Shown in pieces: positions 35,510 to 48,236 of a stretch of DNA of 64,000 nt; within the stretch, counting starts at the first letter, position 1, and the number at the start of each line of letters is the position of its first letter. The notes below the pieces were generated by a model that saw only the letters and a program-made list of their open reading frames with translations, ran no database searches and was not told where the DNA came from. This DNA comes from Chrysomallon squamiferum (taxonomy: Eukaryota > Mollusca > Gastropoda > Neomphalida > Peltospiridae): contig CM022677.1 in assembly GCA_012295275.1 (NCBI GenBank), positions 15,476,970-15,540,969 on the forward strand. Direction: 5' to 3'. The translations under genes and the position numbers were made by a program.

Positions 35510-36185
35510 TGATTAGAAACAGACGTACACGTGATTAGAAACAGACGTACACGTGATTAGAAAGAGACGTATACGTGATTAGAAACAGACGTACACGTGA
35601 TAAGAAACAGACGAACACGTGATTAGAAACAGACGTACTCGTGATTAGAAACAGACGTACACGTGATTAGAAACAGACGTACACGTGATTAGAAACAGAC
35701 GTACACGTGATTAGAAACAGACGTACACGTGATTAGAAACAGACGTAACCTGATTAGAAACAGACGTACACGTGATAAGAAACAGACGAACACGTGATTA
35801 GAAACAGACGTAACCTGATTAGAAACAGACGTACACGTGATAAGAAACAGACGAACACGTGATTAGAAACAGACGTACTCGTGATTAGAAACAGACGTAC
35901 TCGTGATTAGAAACAGACGTACACGTGATTAGAAACAGACGTACACGTGATTAGAAACAGACGTACACGTGATTAGAAACAGACGTACACGTGATAAGAA
36001 ACAGACGTAACCTGATTAGAAACGGACGTAATCGTGATAAGAAACAGACGTACACGTGATTAGAAACAGACGTAATAGAAATTAGAAACAGACGTATACG
36101 TGATTAGAAACAGATGTACACGTGATTAGAAATAGACGTACCCGTGATTAGAAACAAACATATACGTGATTAGAAATAGACATAC
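35510..36185. repeat. 22-bp E-box minisatellite in lectin B intron 2
   Basis: About 30 copies of GATTAGAAACAGACGTACACGT with variants, twice as many as in gene A. Many units contain CACGTG. Confidence 0.95.
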
Positions 36186-36349
36186 TAGCAGGAAGTACTA
36201 ATATTTCTACTCTTTAGCGCTGCTACTGTTGTTGCTGTTGTCGCTGTTATTATGGTTGTTATTATTATGTGCTGAGGATGCTGCTGCAATTAATATTGTT
36301 TTTGTTGTTTAGATTATGATTATGACTACTTTTTTATTATTATGATAAT

Positions 36350-36362
36350 GATGATGATGATG

Positions 36363-36400
<38 letters not shown>

Positions 36401-36517
36401 TATTACTATTATTCCTATTATTATTGCTATTATTACTATTATTATTATTATTATTATTATTACTATTATTACTATTATTATTGTTATTATTATTACTATG
36501 ATTGTTATTATTATTAC

Positions 36518-36556
<39 letters not shown>

Positions 36557-36557
36557 G

Positions 36558-36600
<43 letters not shown>
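36350..36600. repeat. (ATT)n/(ATG)n tract before exon 3 of lectin B
   Basis: About 250 bases of triplet repeat ending ATTATTC directly before AG of the exon 3 acceptor, so the microsatellite supplies the pyrimidine-poor approach to the splice site. Confidence 0.95.
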
Positions 36601-36602
<2 letters not shown>

Positions 36603-36603
<1 letters not shown>

Positions 36604-36696
36604 ACTATTGCAGAGCTATGAATTCCTATTTGATGATAATATCTTCTAGGGAGGAAAACAGAGAAGTTGGCAATCGCCTGATGAACTCGCACGCCA
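36603..36696 (+). CDS. C-type lectin B, exon 3
   Basis: A 94-base exon after TTATTCAG and before GTAAGT, phase 0 to 1. It encodes DYCRAMNSYLMIISSREEN and then REVGNRLMNSHA: the first core cysteine, the hydrophobic strand and the second helix with the conserved S-x-x-E of the C-type lectin fold. The same exon is broken in gene A. Confidence 0.85.
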
Positions 36697-36900
36697 GTAA
36701 GTGTCTGATTTATTTCTACACAAACAGTTCATGTTTCAGCACTCAGCACTCAGCAGATAATGCAGTGTTATATCTCCAGTTCTTTAACCACAGCTGTCAG
36801 ATAAATAGTTGTGTTGTACAGCTGGTCACGTGATACGTTGTGGTGTACAGCTTTTACGTAAGATTTGTTTTACCCCGATCTCTAGTTAATCATCAGTATG

Positions 36901-37026
<126 letters not shown>

Positions 37027-37137
37027 GGTACTTCTTCTGCTGCTGCTATGACTATAACTACTACCTCTTCAACAGTTACCACCATAACAACAACAACAAC
37101 AGCAACTACTACTACTGCTGTTATTGTGTATTTCCAG

Positions 37138-37385
37138 CCGATCGGTATTGGATTGGAGGAAATGACATCGCTTTGGAAGGCGCTTTCAAATGGACGTCAA
37201 GGTGCGGTTCTGAACCTATGAGGTTTATGTCATTTTACAGATCGCAGCCTGACAATTATCAACGACGTCAACACTGCCTTGAGATTTTTGCAAAAGGTAA
37301 TTTTCAGTTCTGGAACGACAGACCTTGCGATGATAGAGCAGGCTTCATATGCGAATACAATCCCAGACCGTTGTGGATAGTGTAA
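37138..37385 (+). CDS. C-type lectin B, exon 4 (first copy)
   Basis: A 248-base last exon after TATTTCCAG, encoding about 82 residues to TAA. Motifs in order are RYWIGGND (the WIGL position), FKWTSRCGSE, RSQPDNYQRRQHC with the sugar and calcium-binding QPD, FWNDRPC with the second calcium ligand W-N-D, and GFICEYNP with the last core cysteine. With exons 1-3 this gives a complete secreted domain. C-type lectins with QPD usually bind galactose; invertebrate ones often act in immune recognition, but the role here is inferred. AATAAA-like sequence follows the stop. Confidence 0.85.
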
Positions 37386-37451
37386 TAATAAAAAAATAAA
37401 TAAAAAACTAAACTTCCAGAGGTTTCTTTTCTTTTGTTATTAGTATTAGTA

Positions 37452-37690
37452 TGACAGCCACTGAGTCAGTCACACAGTGAGTCAGTAAGACAGTCACTGA
37501 GTCAGTCACACAGTGAGTCACTAAAACACTGTCACTCCAGTGAAGACATTTCACAGCTCCACGCAGTCTGCGTTGTCACAGCTGTCTGTCTGTGTATCTA
37601 CAACACAGTTCACACATTTCACAGCTCCACGCAGTCTTCATTGTCACAGCTGTCTGCCTGTGTATCTACAAAACATAGGCCTCTCAAAAA
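37452..37690. repeat. Relic minisatellites 3' of lectin B exon 4
   Basis: Two to three units of the TGAGTCA repeat, then two units of the composite GTATCTACAACACAG repeat. Both are expanded behind gene A. Copies recur at 38840-39075 and 40460-40690. Confidence 0.85.
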
Positions 37691-38151
37691 CACACAGAAA
37701 ACCACACAAAAAACACATTATTTCTATCTAACTCATAAACACATATTCCCACAGTTTGTTGCTCAAATACTCAAACCAACCTATCAGACATGTTGATCAT
37801 TTCATATTCACTCTCTAAAAAAACTCTTTCACACACACTTACACACGCACACATGCATATGTATATCTACCATTATATAAATACACCCCACATTACCATC
37901 ATACAGTTGCTTTCATCTATGATGTCTCTTAATCTGCTTGTCTCGGTATTTCTATATATATCAGTATGTTCCTCTGTGGCATTCTATTTATCTTTGTTCC
38001 TTTCTATCAGTCTATTTATCTGTTAGTCTGTCTAAGTTTTTATCTGTATCAAACTCTCTACCTCTGAGTCTCTCTGTCTCACTAGCCTGCTGCATGCACA
38101 GCAACTTTCAAAATCCATGTTTATCTTTCTGTTTGCCTGTCCATTTATAGC

Positions 38152-38415
<264 letters not shown>

Positions 38416-38526
38416 GGTACTTCTTCTGCTGCTGCTATGACTATAACTACTACCTCTTCAACAGTTACCACCATAACAACAACAACAACAGCAACTACTA
38501 CTACTGCTGTTATTGTGTATTTCCAG

Positions 38527-38774
38527 CCGATCGGTATTGGATTGGAGGAAATGACATCGCTTTGGAAGGCGCTTTCAAATGGACGTCAAGGTGCGGTTCT
38601 GAACCTATGAGGTTTATGTCATTTTACAGATCGCAGCCTGACAATTATCAACGACGTCAACACTGCCTTGAGATTTTTGCAAAAGGTAATTTTCAGTTCT
38701 GGAACGACAGACCTTGCGATGATAGAGCAGGCTTCATATGCGAATACAATCCCAGACCGTTGTGGATAGTGTAA
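38527..38774 (+). CDS. Lectin B exon 4, second copy
   Basis: Identical by eye to 37138-37385 including the TTTCCAG acceptor, QPD and W-N-D codons, stop and AATAAA-like tail. No exons 1-3 lie before it. It could serve as an alternative last exon of gene B by skipping the first copy, with no change in protein, or it may be silent. Confidence 0.7.
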
Positions 38775-39539
38775 TAATAAAAAAATAAATAAAAAACTAA
38801 ACTTCCAGAGGTTTCTTTTCTTTTGTTATTAGTATTAGTATGACAGCCACTGAGTCAGTCACACAGTGAGTCAGTAAGACAGTCACTGAGTCAGTCACAC
38901 AGTGAGTCACTAAAACACTGTCACTCCAGTGAAGACATTTCACAGCTCCACGCAGTCTGCGTTGTCACAGCTGTCTGTCTGTGTATCTACAACACAGTTC
39001 ACACATTTCACAGCTCCACGCAGTCTTCATTGTCACAGCTGTCTGCCTGTGTATCTACAAAACATAGGCCTCTCAAAACACACAGAAAACCACACAAAAA
39101 ACACATTATTTCTATCTAACTCATAAACACATATTCCCACAGTTTGTTGCTCAAATACTCAAACCAACCTATCAGACATGTTGATCATTTCATATTCACT
39201 CTCTAAAAAAACTCTTTCACACACACTTACACACGCACACATGCATATGTATATCTACCATTATATAAATACACCCCACATTACCATCATACAGTTGCTT
39301 TCATCTATGATGTCTCTTAATCTGCTTGTCTCGGTATTTCTATATATATCAGTATGTTCCTCTGTGGCATTCTATTTATCTTTGTTCCTTTCTATCAGTC
39401 TATTTATCTGTTAGTCTGTCTAAGTTTTTTATCTGTATCAAACTCTCTACCTCTGAGTCTCTGTCTCACTAGCCTGCTGCATGCACAGCAACTTTCAAAA
39501 TCCATGTTTATCTTTCTGTTTGCCTGTCCATTTATAACC

Positions 39540-40039
<500 letters not shown>

Positions 40040-40147
40040 ACTTCTTCTGCTGCTGCTATGACTATAACTACTACCTCTTCAACAGTTACCACCATAACAA
40101 CAACAACAACAGCAACTACTACTACTGCTGTTATTGTGTATTTCCAG

Positions 40148-40395
40148 CCGATCGGTATTGGATTGGAGGAAATGACATCGCTTTGGAAGGCGCTTTCAAA
40201 TGGACGTCAAGGTGCGGTTCTGAACCTATGAGGTTTATGTCATTTTACAGATCGCAGCCTGACAATTATCAACGACGTCAACACTGCCTTGAGATTTTTG
40301 CAAAAGGTAATTTTCAGTTCTGGAACGACAGACCTTGCGATGATAGAGCAGGCTTCATATGCGAATACAATCCCAGACCGTTGTGGATAGTGTAA
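40148..40395 (+). CDS. Lectin B exon 4, third copy
   Basis: Same coding sequence as the other two copies, with an intact acceptor and stop. The flank after the stop differs by a few bases (AATTCCCAG for AACTTCCAG). The lack of any change in the coding part while the flank has drifted hints at conversion or constraint. Confidence 0.7.
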
Positions 40396-41149
40396 TAATA
40401 AAAAAATAAATAAAAAACTAAATTCCCAGAGGTTTCTTTTCTTTTGTTATTAGCATTAGTATGACAGCCACTGAGTCAGTCACACAGTGAGTCAGTAAGA
40501 CAGTCACTGAGTCAGTCACACAGTGAGTCACTAAAACACTGTCACTCCAGTGAAGACATTTCACAGCTCCACGCAGTCTGCGTTGTCACAGCTGTCTGTC
40601 TGTGTATCTACAACACAGTTCACACATTTCACAGCTCCACGCAGTCTTCATTGTCACAGCTGTCTGCCTGTGTATCTACAAAACATAGGCCTCTCAAAAA
40701 CACACAGAAAACCACACAAAAAACACATTATTTCTATCTAACTCATAAACACATATTCCCACAGTTTGTTGCTCAAATACTCAAACCAACCTATCGGACA
40801 TGTTCATCATTTCATATTCACTCTATAAAAAATATTTGTCATACACACTTACACACACACATGCATATGTATATCTACCATTATATATATACACCCCACA
40901 TTACTATCATGCAGTTGCTTTCATCTATTATGTCTCTTAATGTGCTTGTCTCGGTATTTCTATAGTTCCTCTGTGGCTTTCTATTTATCTTTGTTCCTTT
41001 CTATCAGTCTATTTATCTGTTAGTCTGTCTAAGTTTTTATCTGTATCAAACTCTCTACCTCTGAGTCTCTCTGTCTCACTAGCCTGCTGCATGCACAGCA
41101 ACTTTCAAAATCCATGTTTATCTTTCTGTTTGCCTGTCCATTTATAACC

Positions 41150-41269
<120 letters not shown>

Positions 41270-41299
41270 GTTTCTGTTCACTCTTCATTAGCCATCAAA

Positions 41300-41506
41300 T
41301 TTTCTAACCTGATTCTAGTGTTAGCATAGTAAAAACAACAACAACACACACATATCTGTAATTTCACGTATTTTCTGCTTTATTTAGTTTTGAATGACAC
41401 CCAACAGCAACATTTACTTTTGTTCTGGAGTGTTGTGTATCAAATTCAGACATAAAGAAAGAAACAAAAATTTCACCTATAATGTGAAATAATAATAATA
41501 ATAATA

Positions 41507-41563
<57 letters not shown>

Positions 41564-41733
41564 GATCATGATGATGATGATGATGATGATAATGATGATA
41601 ACAAGAAGAAGAAGAAAATTAAAAGTAATTGGGTGTCATTCAAAACTAAATAAAGCAGAAAATACGTGAACTTACAGATATGTGTTTGTTGTTTTTGTTT
41701 TTACTATGCTAACACTAGAATCAGGTTAGAAAA
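41300..41733. mobile_element. 434-bp fold-back element with 105-bp inverted repeats
   Basis: 41300-41404 and 41629-41733 are inverted copies of each other. The arm starts TTTTCTAACCTGATTCTAGT and ends GAATGACACCCAA. The 224-base centre holds an (AAT)n and (GAT)n tract. There is no coding capacity. The structure fits a non-autonomous DNA transposon or fold-back MITE; I could not identify a convincing target duplication. Confidence 0.7.
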
Positions 41734-42447
41734 CAATATTGATCAAGAAACAGGTACACACAACAAAACACACTCACACACACACACGCAGCTACCTGTC
41801 ACTCTGACACAGGGATGCTAGACTAATTGTGTTTGAAATATTTTAATATAGATCTATTTTTCGTTTCAGACTTTTTCGTCTATGCTAATTGCTTTATAAA
41901 ATGGATAAAATGTTAAATCACTTTGTATATATTTATGACAGAGATAAAGAGTTTATTTAGGTTTATGTCTGTATTGGTCATTTTCTGCTGCATAAAAACG
42001 TGATGTTTTTGCCTCTGATCGGTAGAGAAATAAACTTGTTTTCGTTAAATATTTTAATGTTGTTGTTGTTTTTTATTACCGAAAGAAACAGATACCTGTC
42101 AATACCTCCTCCACTCACACACACACAAACCAGTGGACTTTGTACAGGACAATACTGATAGATGAAATTAACTGATATATATTTCACACTAAGGTATGCG
42201 ATGTTGGTAAAAGAAAGTGATTACATTTTCTATGCACTGCAGAGATTTGAGTTGTTTTATTTTATTAAATGTTTTTCTAATTAACTGTTGGTTAATTCTT
42301 TGTAACAGATCATATTTATTTATTCTTAGAGACGTCAGTTGTTAGCCTTCCATTTTCTGTCACTTTACTAAATATATAATAAAATTATGAAATTAATTCC
42401 ATATCAGTAATTTTATTATTTTTATTTAGAAACTCTTTTACTTACAG
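41734..42447. other. AT-rich spacer, no gene seen
   Basis: Short CA runs and AT-rich sequence only. Confidence 0.5.
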
Positions 42448-42602
42448 ACACTGCCTGTGTGATTATCACGTTGAGAATGTCATCAGTAATACTAATAGAA
42501 ACCATAGAAACCGATTCCAGTCAGAATATTTTTGTCAGCAGTTCCTACAGTTCCTAGATGTTTTGAGAAGAAAGCATGCAACATCAATAATGGAAAAAAA
42601 AG
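42448..42602 (+). CDS. Unrecognised exon-like segment
   Basis: A 155-base segment after TTACTTACAG and before GTAAGT, with 51 open codons in one frame (phase 2 in, phase 1 out). The peptide includes CLCDYHVENVISNTNRN, RFQSEYFCQQFLQFLDVLRR and ends SIMEKK. Good splice sites and a sensible mix of residues support an exon. The next candidates at 43264-43346 and 44211-44351 contain stops, so the gene may be dead. It is not clearly part of the other families here. Confidence 0.35.
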
Positions 42603-43263
42603 GTAAGTTCTTTTTGAGTGATATTATTTATTCTTGTTACATTTTACAGGAAATAAGAAACTATAAGGTGAACTGAAATTTATTTTAACTGAATAAATAA
42701 GAGACATAAAAACATTCATAATGAAGCTGTAGGGTATTTATTTAGTTATTTCATGTATTTCGTGTGATCTTTGCGGTTTTTGCCAGGGATCAGCAATGGT
42801 CAGAGTTTTTGTAGTGATTTCCACCAGAATAGCTAAATGGGTTATATCTCTGTGTACATTTCATTGTTGTATGTCACATTTCTGACACTGTCCACACTTA
42901 GGTAACTGCGTTAAAAACCAGATTATTCTTGCTCTTTGGCTTGGAGGTCACGTCGAGATGTTTCGTCTTTGTCACACAGTGTGGACTTTGAAATACTCAG
43001 AGTCTTTGCTGTATCTCACATTGACTCATAGCATCTTCAGACGTTTGTCCAATGTGTCAAATTTTCAGAGCAGAAAAACAACAACACTGGAAATGTTTCT
43101 AATTGTATAAGTACTTTAATCCTAGGATTAAATTAGTTTCCTGTTTGAGAATCCACTTTCCCACTGGAATCTAGGTCAGCATTTGCCACTGTTTTAAAAA
43201 TATGTTCATATTATTACTGATTTTTTTTTTTATTATTCTTAATATTTTAATTCTGTTTTTTAG

Positions 43264-43346
43264 CTGTAGAAACACAAAAGTCAGGCAGCTGAAATTCTTG
43301 ATTCTCTGGACTATCTGTGACATTCTGATGATCTTCTGAAAGAGGT
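43264..43346 (+). pseudogene. Weak exon remnant
   Basis: Bounded by TTTTTAG and GTAAAG. In one frame it reads KHKSQAAEILDSLDYL, stop, HSDDLLKE, a coiled-coil-like pattern. The frame does not join the exon at 42448 without a shift. Confidence 0.2.
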
Positions 43347-44210
43347 AAAGAAAACTGTTGTCTTGGTCTTTCTAAGTCTGCAGTATAGGTAGCTGTGATC
43401 CCATCCTCATTACCTCTCAATAGTTATGTTTTTCTTTGTTGTTTTTTTATTCACAATAGTCTTTTTTCTTTTGGATGACGTGAAACTAATGTTGTAATCG
43501 AGACTCGTTTCCGACTCGCACGCGGCTTTGCGTCTGCTAAAAACACAAAACAAAACAACATTTTAATCTATTGAACAAGAACAGATAATTTTGAATTCAC
43601 AGATAAGAAATATTCACTTATTAATATGTTTATGACATCAAGGCTGACATCAAACACAGTAACGATACGGAACTCTCTGGTATGGAACTAGGCAAGTCTT
43701 AGATTGTAATGTTTATATCAGTTTTCATTTTCTTAAATAACAGAAATTATACTAAATAAGATTTTAAAAATATATATTGTTTTGTTATTTATTTATTTAT
43801 TTATTTATTAACACTGAACAGTCTATGCATTTTTCATTATCAGTAATAGAAAATATAAAAATATTGATTTTGTTTCACAAAGACAATGAAAACTAAGATT
43901 TTTTTAAAATGTATGATGCTCTACAAGAAGCATGAAGAAGATGCATTTTCCACAGAAAACATGAAACATATAAAATAAACCCATATTTTATAATCAACAG
44001 TGAAACAGTAAATTAAGTAAAATATTCATTTTTCACAGTGATATATACTGATTTTTTTTATTATTATTATTTGTTTTTTATATTGTTCTTGCTTCTTTTT
44101 TAAAGTTTTTGGAAGCAGCACATGAAATTTCAGGTTTTACTTTATAAAGAGCTCAGTGCATAATGAGACGTGAACATTAATGTCTTTTTTTGTTTTCTTC
44201 TATTAAAAAG

Positions 44211-44351
44211 GAAGAAGTGAGAAGACCTGAAATTAAGGAGGTGTATTATTATCTACACACAGACTCATACTGAAAAGAAGAGTGTAAAGGTTATACCAAC
44301 TTTTATTGTAAACAAGAAGCCCAGTATGAAGAAATATGGATTGGTTTCCAG
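44211..44351 (+). pseudogene. Unrecognised exon-like segment with one TGA
   Basis: A 141-base segment after TATTAAAAAG and before GTAAGT, 47 codons, phase 0 to 0. It reads EEVRRPEIKEVYYYLHTDSY, a TGA, then CKGYTNFYCKQEAQYEEIWI and GFQ. One stop in an otherwise open frame with good boundaries suggests a decayed exon. Confidence 0.3.
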
Positions 44352-44509
44352 GTAAGTGCCCTTTCTAAATAAATGTATTAGGGTAAATGAATACCAGATA
44401 ATTAAATGTGACAGGTACTTTAAAAGAAGCTCATTGTATGTTGAACATTTGAGTGATAAACATGTGGTTTCTTTTACTTTAATAATAAATTAAAAAGTAT
44501 CCAGTAACA

Positions 44510-45330
44510 GATGCACAGATGGATAGAAAGATAGATGATGGACTGATACACAGATTATACAGACTGCATGAAAAACAGAGTCAGAAGGTTGAGAAGTAGT
44601 CATAGTTAGGCAGGAATAATAAAATATAGATAGACAGATAAACAGACAGACAGACCCTAGATAGAGAGGAAGATACACAGATAGAAAGAGAAGGTACAGT
44701 GATAATAACTACTTTGGACAGTGAGAGAGAAACTATATAAAGTTTTATAGACAGAGTGTGTTTGTAGATGGACAGACATACATACATGTTGTAATGTAGG
44801 TATGTAGACATAGATATGTAGGTAGGCAGGGAGTTGGGTAGATGATAGATGGATTGGAATATTCTTGCATGGAGAAGATGAAAAAGCTAGAAAAGATAAA
44901 ACAAGCAGATAGGTTGGTAGACAGGCAGGTGTGTGTGTAGATAGTTACTCAACAGGTTGATATATAGACACAAAGAGATGCAGAGTGGTGGATAGGTAGA
45001 CAGGTAGGTGTGTGTGTAGATAGGTAGACAGGTAGATGTGTGTGTAGATAGGTAGACAGGCAGGTGTGTGTGTAGATAGGTAGACAGGCAGGTGTGTGTG
45101 TAGATAGTTACTCAACAGGTTGATATATAGACACAAAGAGATGAAGAGATGTGTGGATAGGTAGACAGATAGGTAGACAGATAGGTGTGTGTGTAGATAG
45201 GTAGACAGGCAGGTGTGTGTGTAGATAGGTAGACAGGTAGGTGTGTGTGTAGATAGGTAGACAGGTAGGTGTGTGTGTAGATAGTTACTCAACAGGTTGA
45301 TATATAGACACAAAGAGATGCAGAGTGGTG
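44510..45330. repeat. GATA/GACAGGTAGG tandem repeats
   Basis: GATA-type repeats up to 44860, then units of TAGATAGGTAGACAGGTAGGTGTGTGTG of about 24-28 bases. A larger period of roughly 180 bases carries CTCAACAGGTTGATATATAG and ACACAAAGAGATG three times (44947, 45111, 45287). Confidence 0.85.
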
Positions 45331-45699
45331 AACAGGTAGATAAGTGGTAACCACATCTACAGGTTCATGTGTTTAATGTGCTACAACGTGTATGAATGAG
45401 ACTGTGCTTGTGTTATAAATGGACAGACATACAGAAAGACAGAGGCTGTAAAATAGTTATGCAAGGAGGTAGCCAGGGAGATGGACAGATGATTCATAGA
45501 TGGTTATTTTTATGGATCGGAATGTGAGCATATAGATAAAATAAAAATAGAGAAACTGATATATATGGTAACATAGAAATATGTGTTCTATATAGGTGTG
45601 TAAGTTGAGTATATGTTTTGTTACAGAGAGAATGGGTATGTTGTATGTGAAGGGAAACTTGTTTGTGTTTGTGTCTGTGTGCCTGTGTGTGTGTGTGTG

Positions 45700-46110
45700 T
45701 GTGTGTGTAGGAAAATGTGCTTGCCAGTTTTTTGAAGAGTGGCTGTGAATTTAATGTATATATGTTACATATGTGAAACTAGTCATTTGTCCTAATGGTT
45801 GAAATGTTTAGGGTTTTGTCCTAATGAGTAAAACTTATAGGAATTAGTTCAAATGACTGAAATAGACCTTTAGTCATTAGGCAATATCACTGAATGAAAA
45901 AGAATAATTTCCAAACATTTAGTTTGAAACAAATCACAAGTAGAGTTCTATTTATTACAGCAGTTCAAACTTGAGTAACATCTTGAATTGTTCTTGAAAC
46001 ATTTTGTTTGACTCTTTTCCACTTCACAGTTGATTTCACAAACTGTTGTCCTCCTGCAGTGGTCTCCTTTGACAGCCCTGCTCTAAGAGACATCATGAGA
46101 CAATAGCTGT
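45700..46110. other. Spacer, no gene seen
   Basis: GT microsatellite at the left edge, then unique AT-rich sequence. Confidence 0.4.
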
Positions 46111-46290
46111 CTCTGGGGACACACATCAAACTGGCTCCTGGCACTGGGCAGCAGCTGGACAGGTTCCGAGTTGGGTGGCAGCTGGTCAGACAAGGCAGTT
46201 GCTAAAGTGGTCAGGTTTCGAGTTGGGTGACAGCTGGTCAAGATTGAGTTGGGTGGCAAAAAACTGGTCAAGTAAGACAGTTGCTAAAGT
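46110..46290. repeat. Imperfect short repeats (GAGTTGGGTGGCAGCTGGTCA)
   Basis: Three imperfect units with GTTGGGTGGCAGCTGG and CAGTTGCTAAAGTGG motifs. GC-richer than the surroundings. Confidence 0.6.
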
Positions 46291-46361
46291 GGATGTTGCT
46301 TGGTGTAGCTCGAGTTCTTCCTGAATTGAAAAAAACTTGATGCCTACACCCCAGTTCCTTG

Positions 46362-46553
46362 TGGTCTTTGATGTAACAATAACAGTACTTCTAATCCCTA
46401 CCATATAACTGGTCTTTGATGTAACAATAACAGTACCTCTAATCCCTACCATATAACTGGTATTTGACGTAACAATAACAGTACTTCTAATCCCTACCAT
46501 ATAACTGGTATTTGATGTAACAATAACACTGAATATTTTTACTTTATTACACT
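46362..46553. repeat. 48-bp tandem repeat, four copies
   Basis: Units start TGGTCTTTGATGTAACAATA at 46362, 46410, 46458 and 46506. The 48-base period is 16 codons, and the minus strand reads VIVTSNTSYMVGIRST repeated in a 127-codon frame. Only single-base differences separate units. Confidence 0.9.
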
Positions 46554-47119
46554 GATTACTTGGGTACATATTTCAAATCTTTAAAAAAAAAAAAAAATAA
46601 AAAGTAAAATAAAAATGGTTAAGTCTGACACACATTTCCTTGTGCAGCCTCCAGTCTACCCACATTCCCAGAAAGCAGAGTTTTATTTAAAATACGTAAA
46701 ACATAGCCATGGCAACCGGTAAATGGAATATATGTGTTGCCATGGTGACTAAAAACAGTGTGTATTGTAAAGATCTGTATTATTTGGTTTACAGCCATGG
46801 CTGGATTAAGACAGCACATATGCTATAAGTTAAATACAAACTATCATCAACTAATGAGTTTATTTGTAATGTACTCATATTTGTATTAAAATATATAAAC
46901 TGTTAACAAAATATTAGCTATACAGAAATATGTTAACTTTCTTAAAAAATACATTTTGATTTCATAAGACTTATTTCAAACTGATAAATTATGCAAATAC
47001 ATTTTACATGAAAGTAGCGATATCCTTTGATCAGACATTTTATTTTTACATTTCTTTGAGAAATATGATAGTCAAAATGCAACATGCTTGATTCTGTTTT
47101 CTTCAAATCTGCTGTTGTT

Positions 47120-47730
47120 GCTGTAGTTGTTCCATCACCACTTTCTGCTGCTGTTCTCTTTAAGCTGGTTTCTGACTGAACTGTGTTTTCACTGACTGTG
47201 TTACTGCTGTTCTCTGTAAGCTCGTTTCTGACTGAACTGTGTTTTCACTGTGTTACTGCTGTTCTCTTTAAGCTGGTTTCTGACTGAACTGTGTTTTCAC
47301 TGTGTTACTGCTGTTCTCTTTAAGCTAGTTTCTGACTGAACTGTGTTTTCACTCACTGTGTTACTGCTGTTTTCTTTAAGCTAGTTTCTGACTGAACTGT
47401 GTTTTCACTGTGTTACTGCTGTTCTCTTTAAGCTAGTTTCTGACTGAACTGTGTTTTCACTGACTGTTTTACTGCTGTTTTCTTTAAGCTAGTTTCTGAC
47501 TGAACTGTGTTTTCACTGACTGTGTTACTGGTGTTTTCTTTAAGCTGGTTTCTGACTGAACTGTGTTTTCACTGACTGTGTTACTGCTGTTTTCACTGAC
47601 TGTGTTACTGCTGTTCTCTTTAAGCTAGTTTCTGACTGTGTTACTGGTGTTTTCAGTGACTGTGTTACTGCTGTTTTCACTGACTGTGTTACTGGTGTTT
47701 TCACTGACTGTGTTACTGCTGTTTTCTGCT
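47120..47730. repeat. Minisatellite of CTGACTGAACTGTGTTTTCACTG type
   Basis: About ten units of roughly 50-60 bases built from TGTTACTGCTGTTCTCTTTAAG and CTGGTTTCTGACTGAACTG, with shortened units near the right end. Confidence 0.9.
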
Positions 47731-47879
47731 TCTATCACTGGCACATGCTCTACCTCCATCATCTTTTTACCTACAAACAAGTGATATTTTTATATACCTC
47801 TTATCTCTTTATAGCACTGTGTGTCATTTTGTTTCTACATAATTATCTTTGTATGTGTAAGAGTGAGTTTTTATGCTGC

Positions 47880-48215
47880 ATGTTATATGTATGTATGTAT
47901 GTATGTGTGTGTGTTTCTGTGTATGTGTGTATATATATGTGTGTGAGTGTGTATGGGTATTGTATTAAGTTTGTATGTCTACATGTGTGTGTGAATGTGT
48001 CTGTATTTGTATGGTGTGTGTTTGTCTATGTGTGAGTCAGTTTCTGTGTGTGTGTGTTTTCTGTGTGAGTGTGTTTGTATCTGTGTTTGCATGGATGTTT
48101 TTATTCGAATGCATATGTGTGCATGTGTATGCGCATGTGTGTGTATGTGTGTATGTGGGTATATGTGTGTATGTGTGTGTATGTGTGTGTGTGTATGGAT
48201 GTGTAAAAGGAAGAG
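47880..48215. repeat. (GT)n/(GTAT)n microsatellite region
   Basis: GTGTAT-type repeats directly before the LINE fragment. Open frames of Cys/Val through it are artefacts. Confidence 0.9.
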
Positions 48216-48236
48216 ATGTTGCTGATAATATTATGT

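Noticed and set aside
36309-36833. Poly-Asn and poly-Ile frames
   Set aside because: Triplet microsatellite before lectin B exon 3, no coding evidence.
44945-45313. 122-codon repetitive minus frame
   Set aside because: GATA/GGTAGGTGTG minisatellite, no splice or start support.
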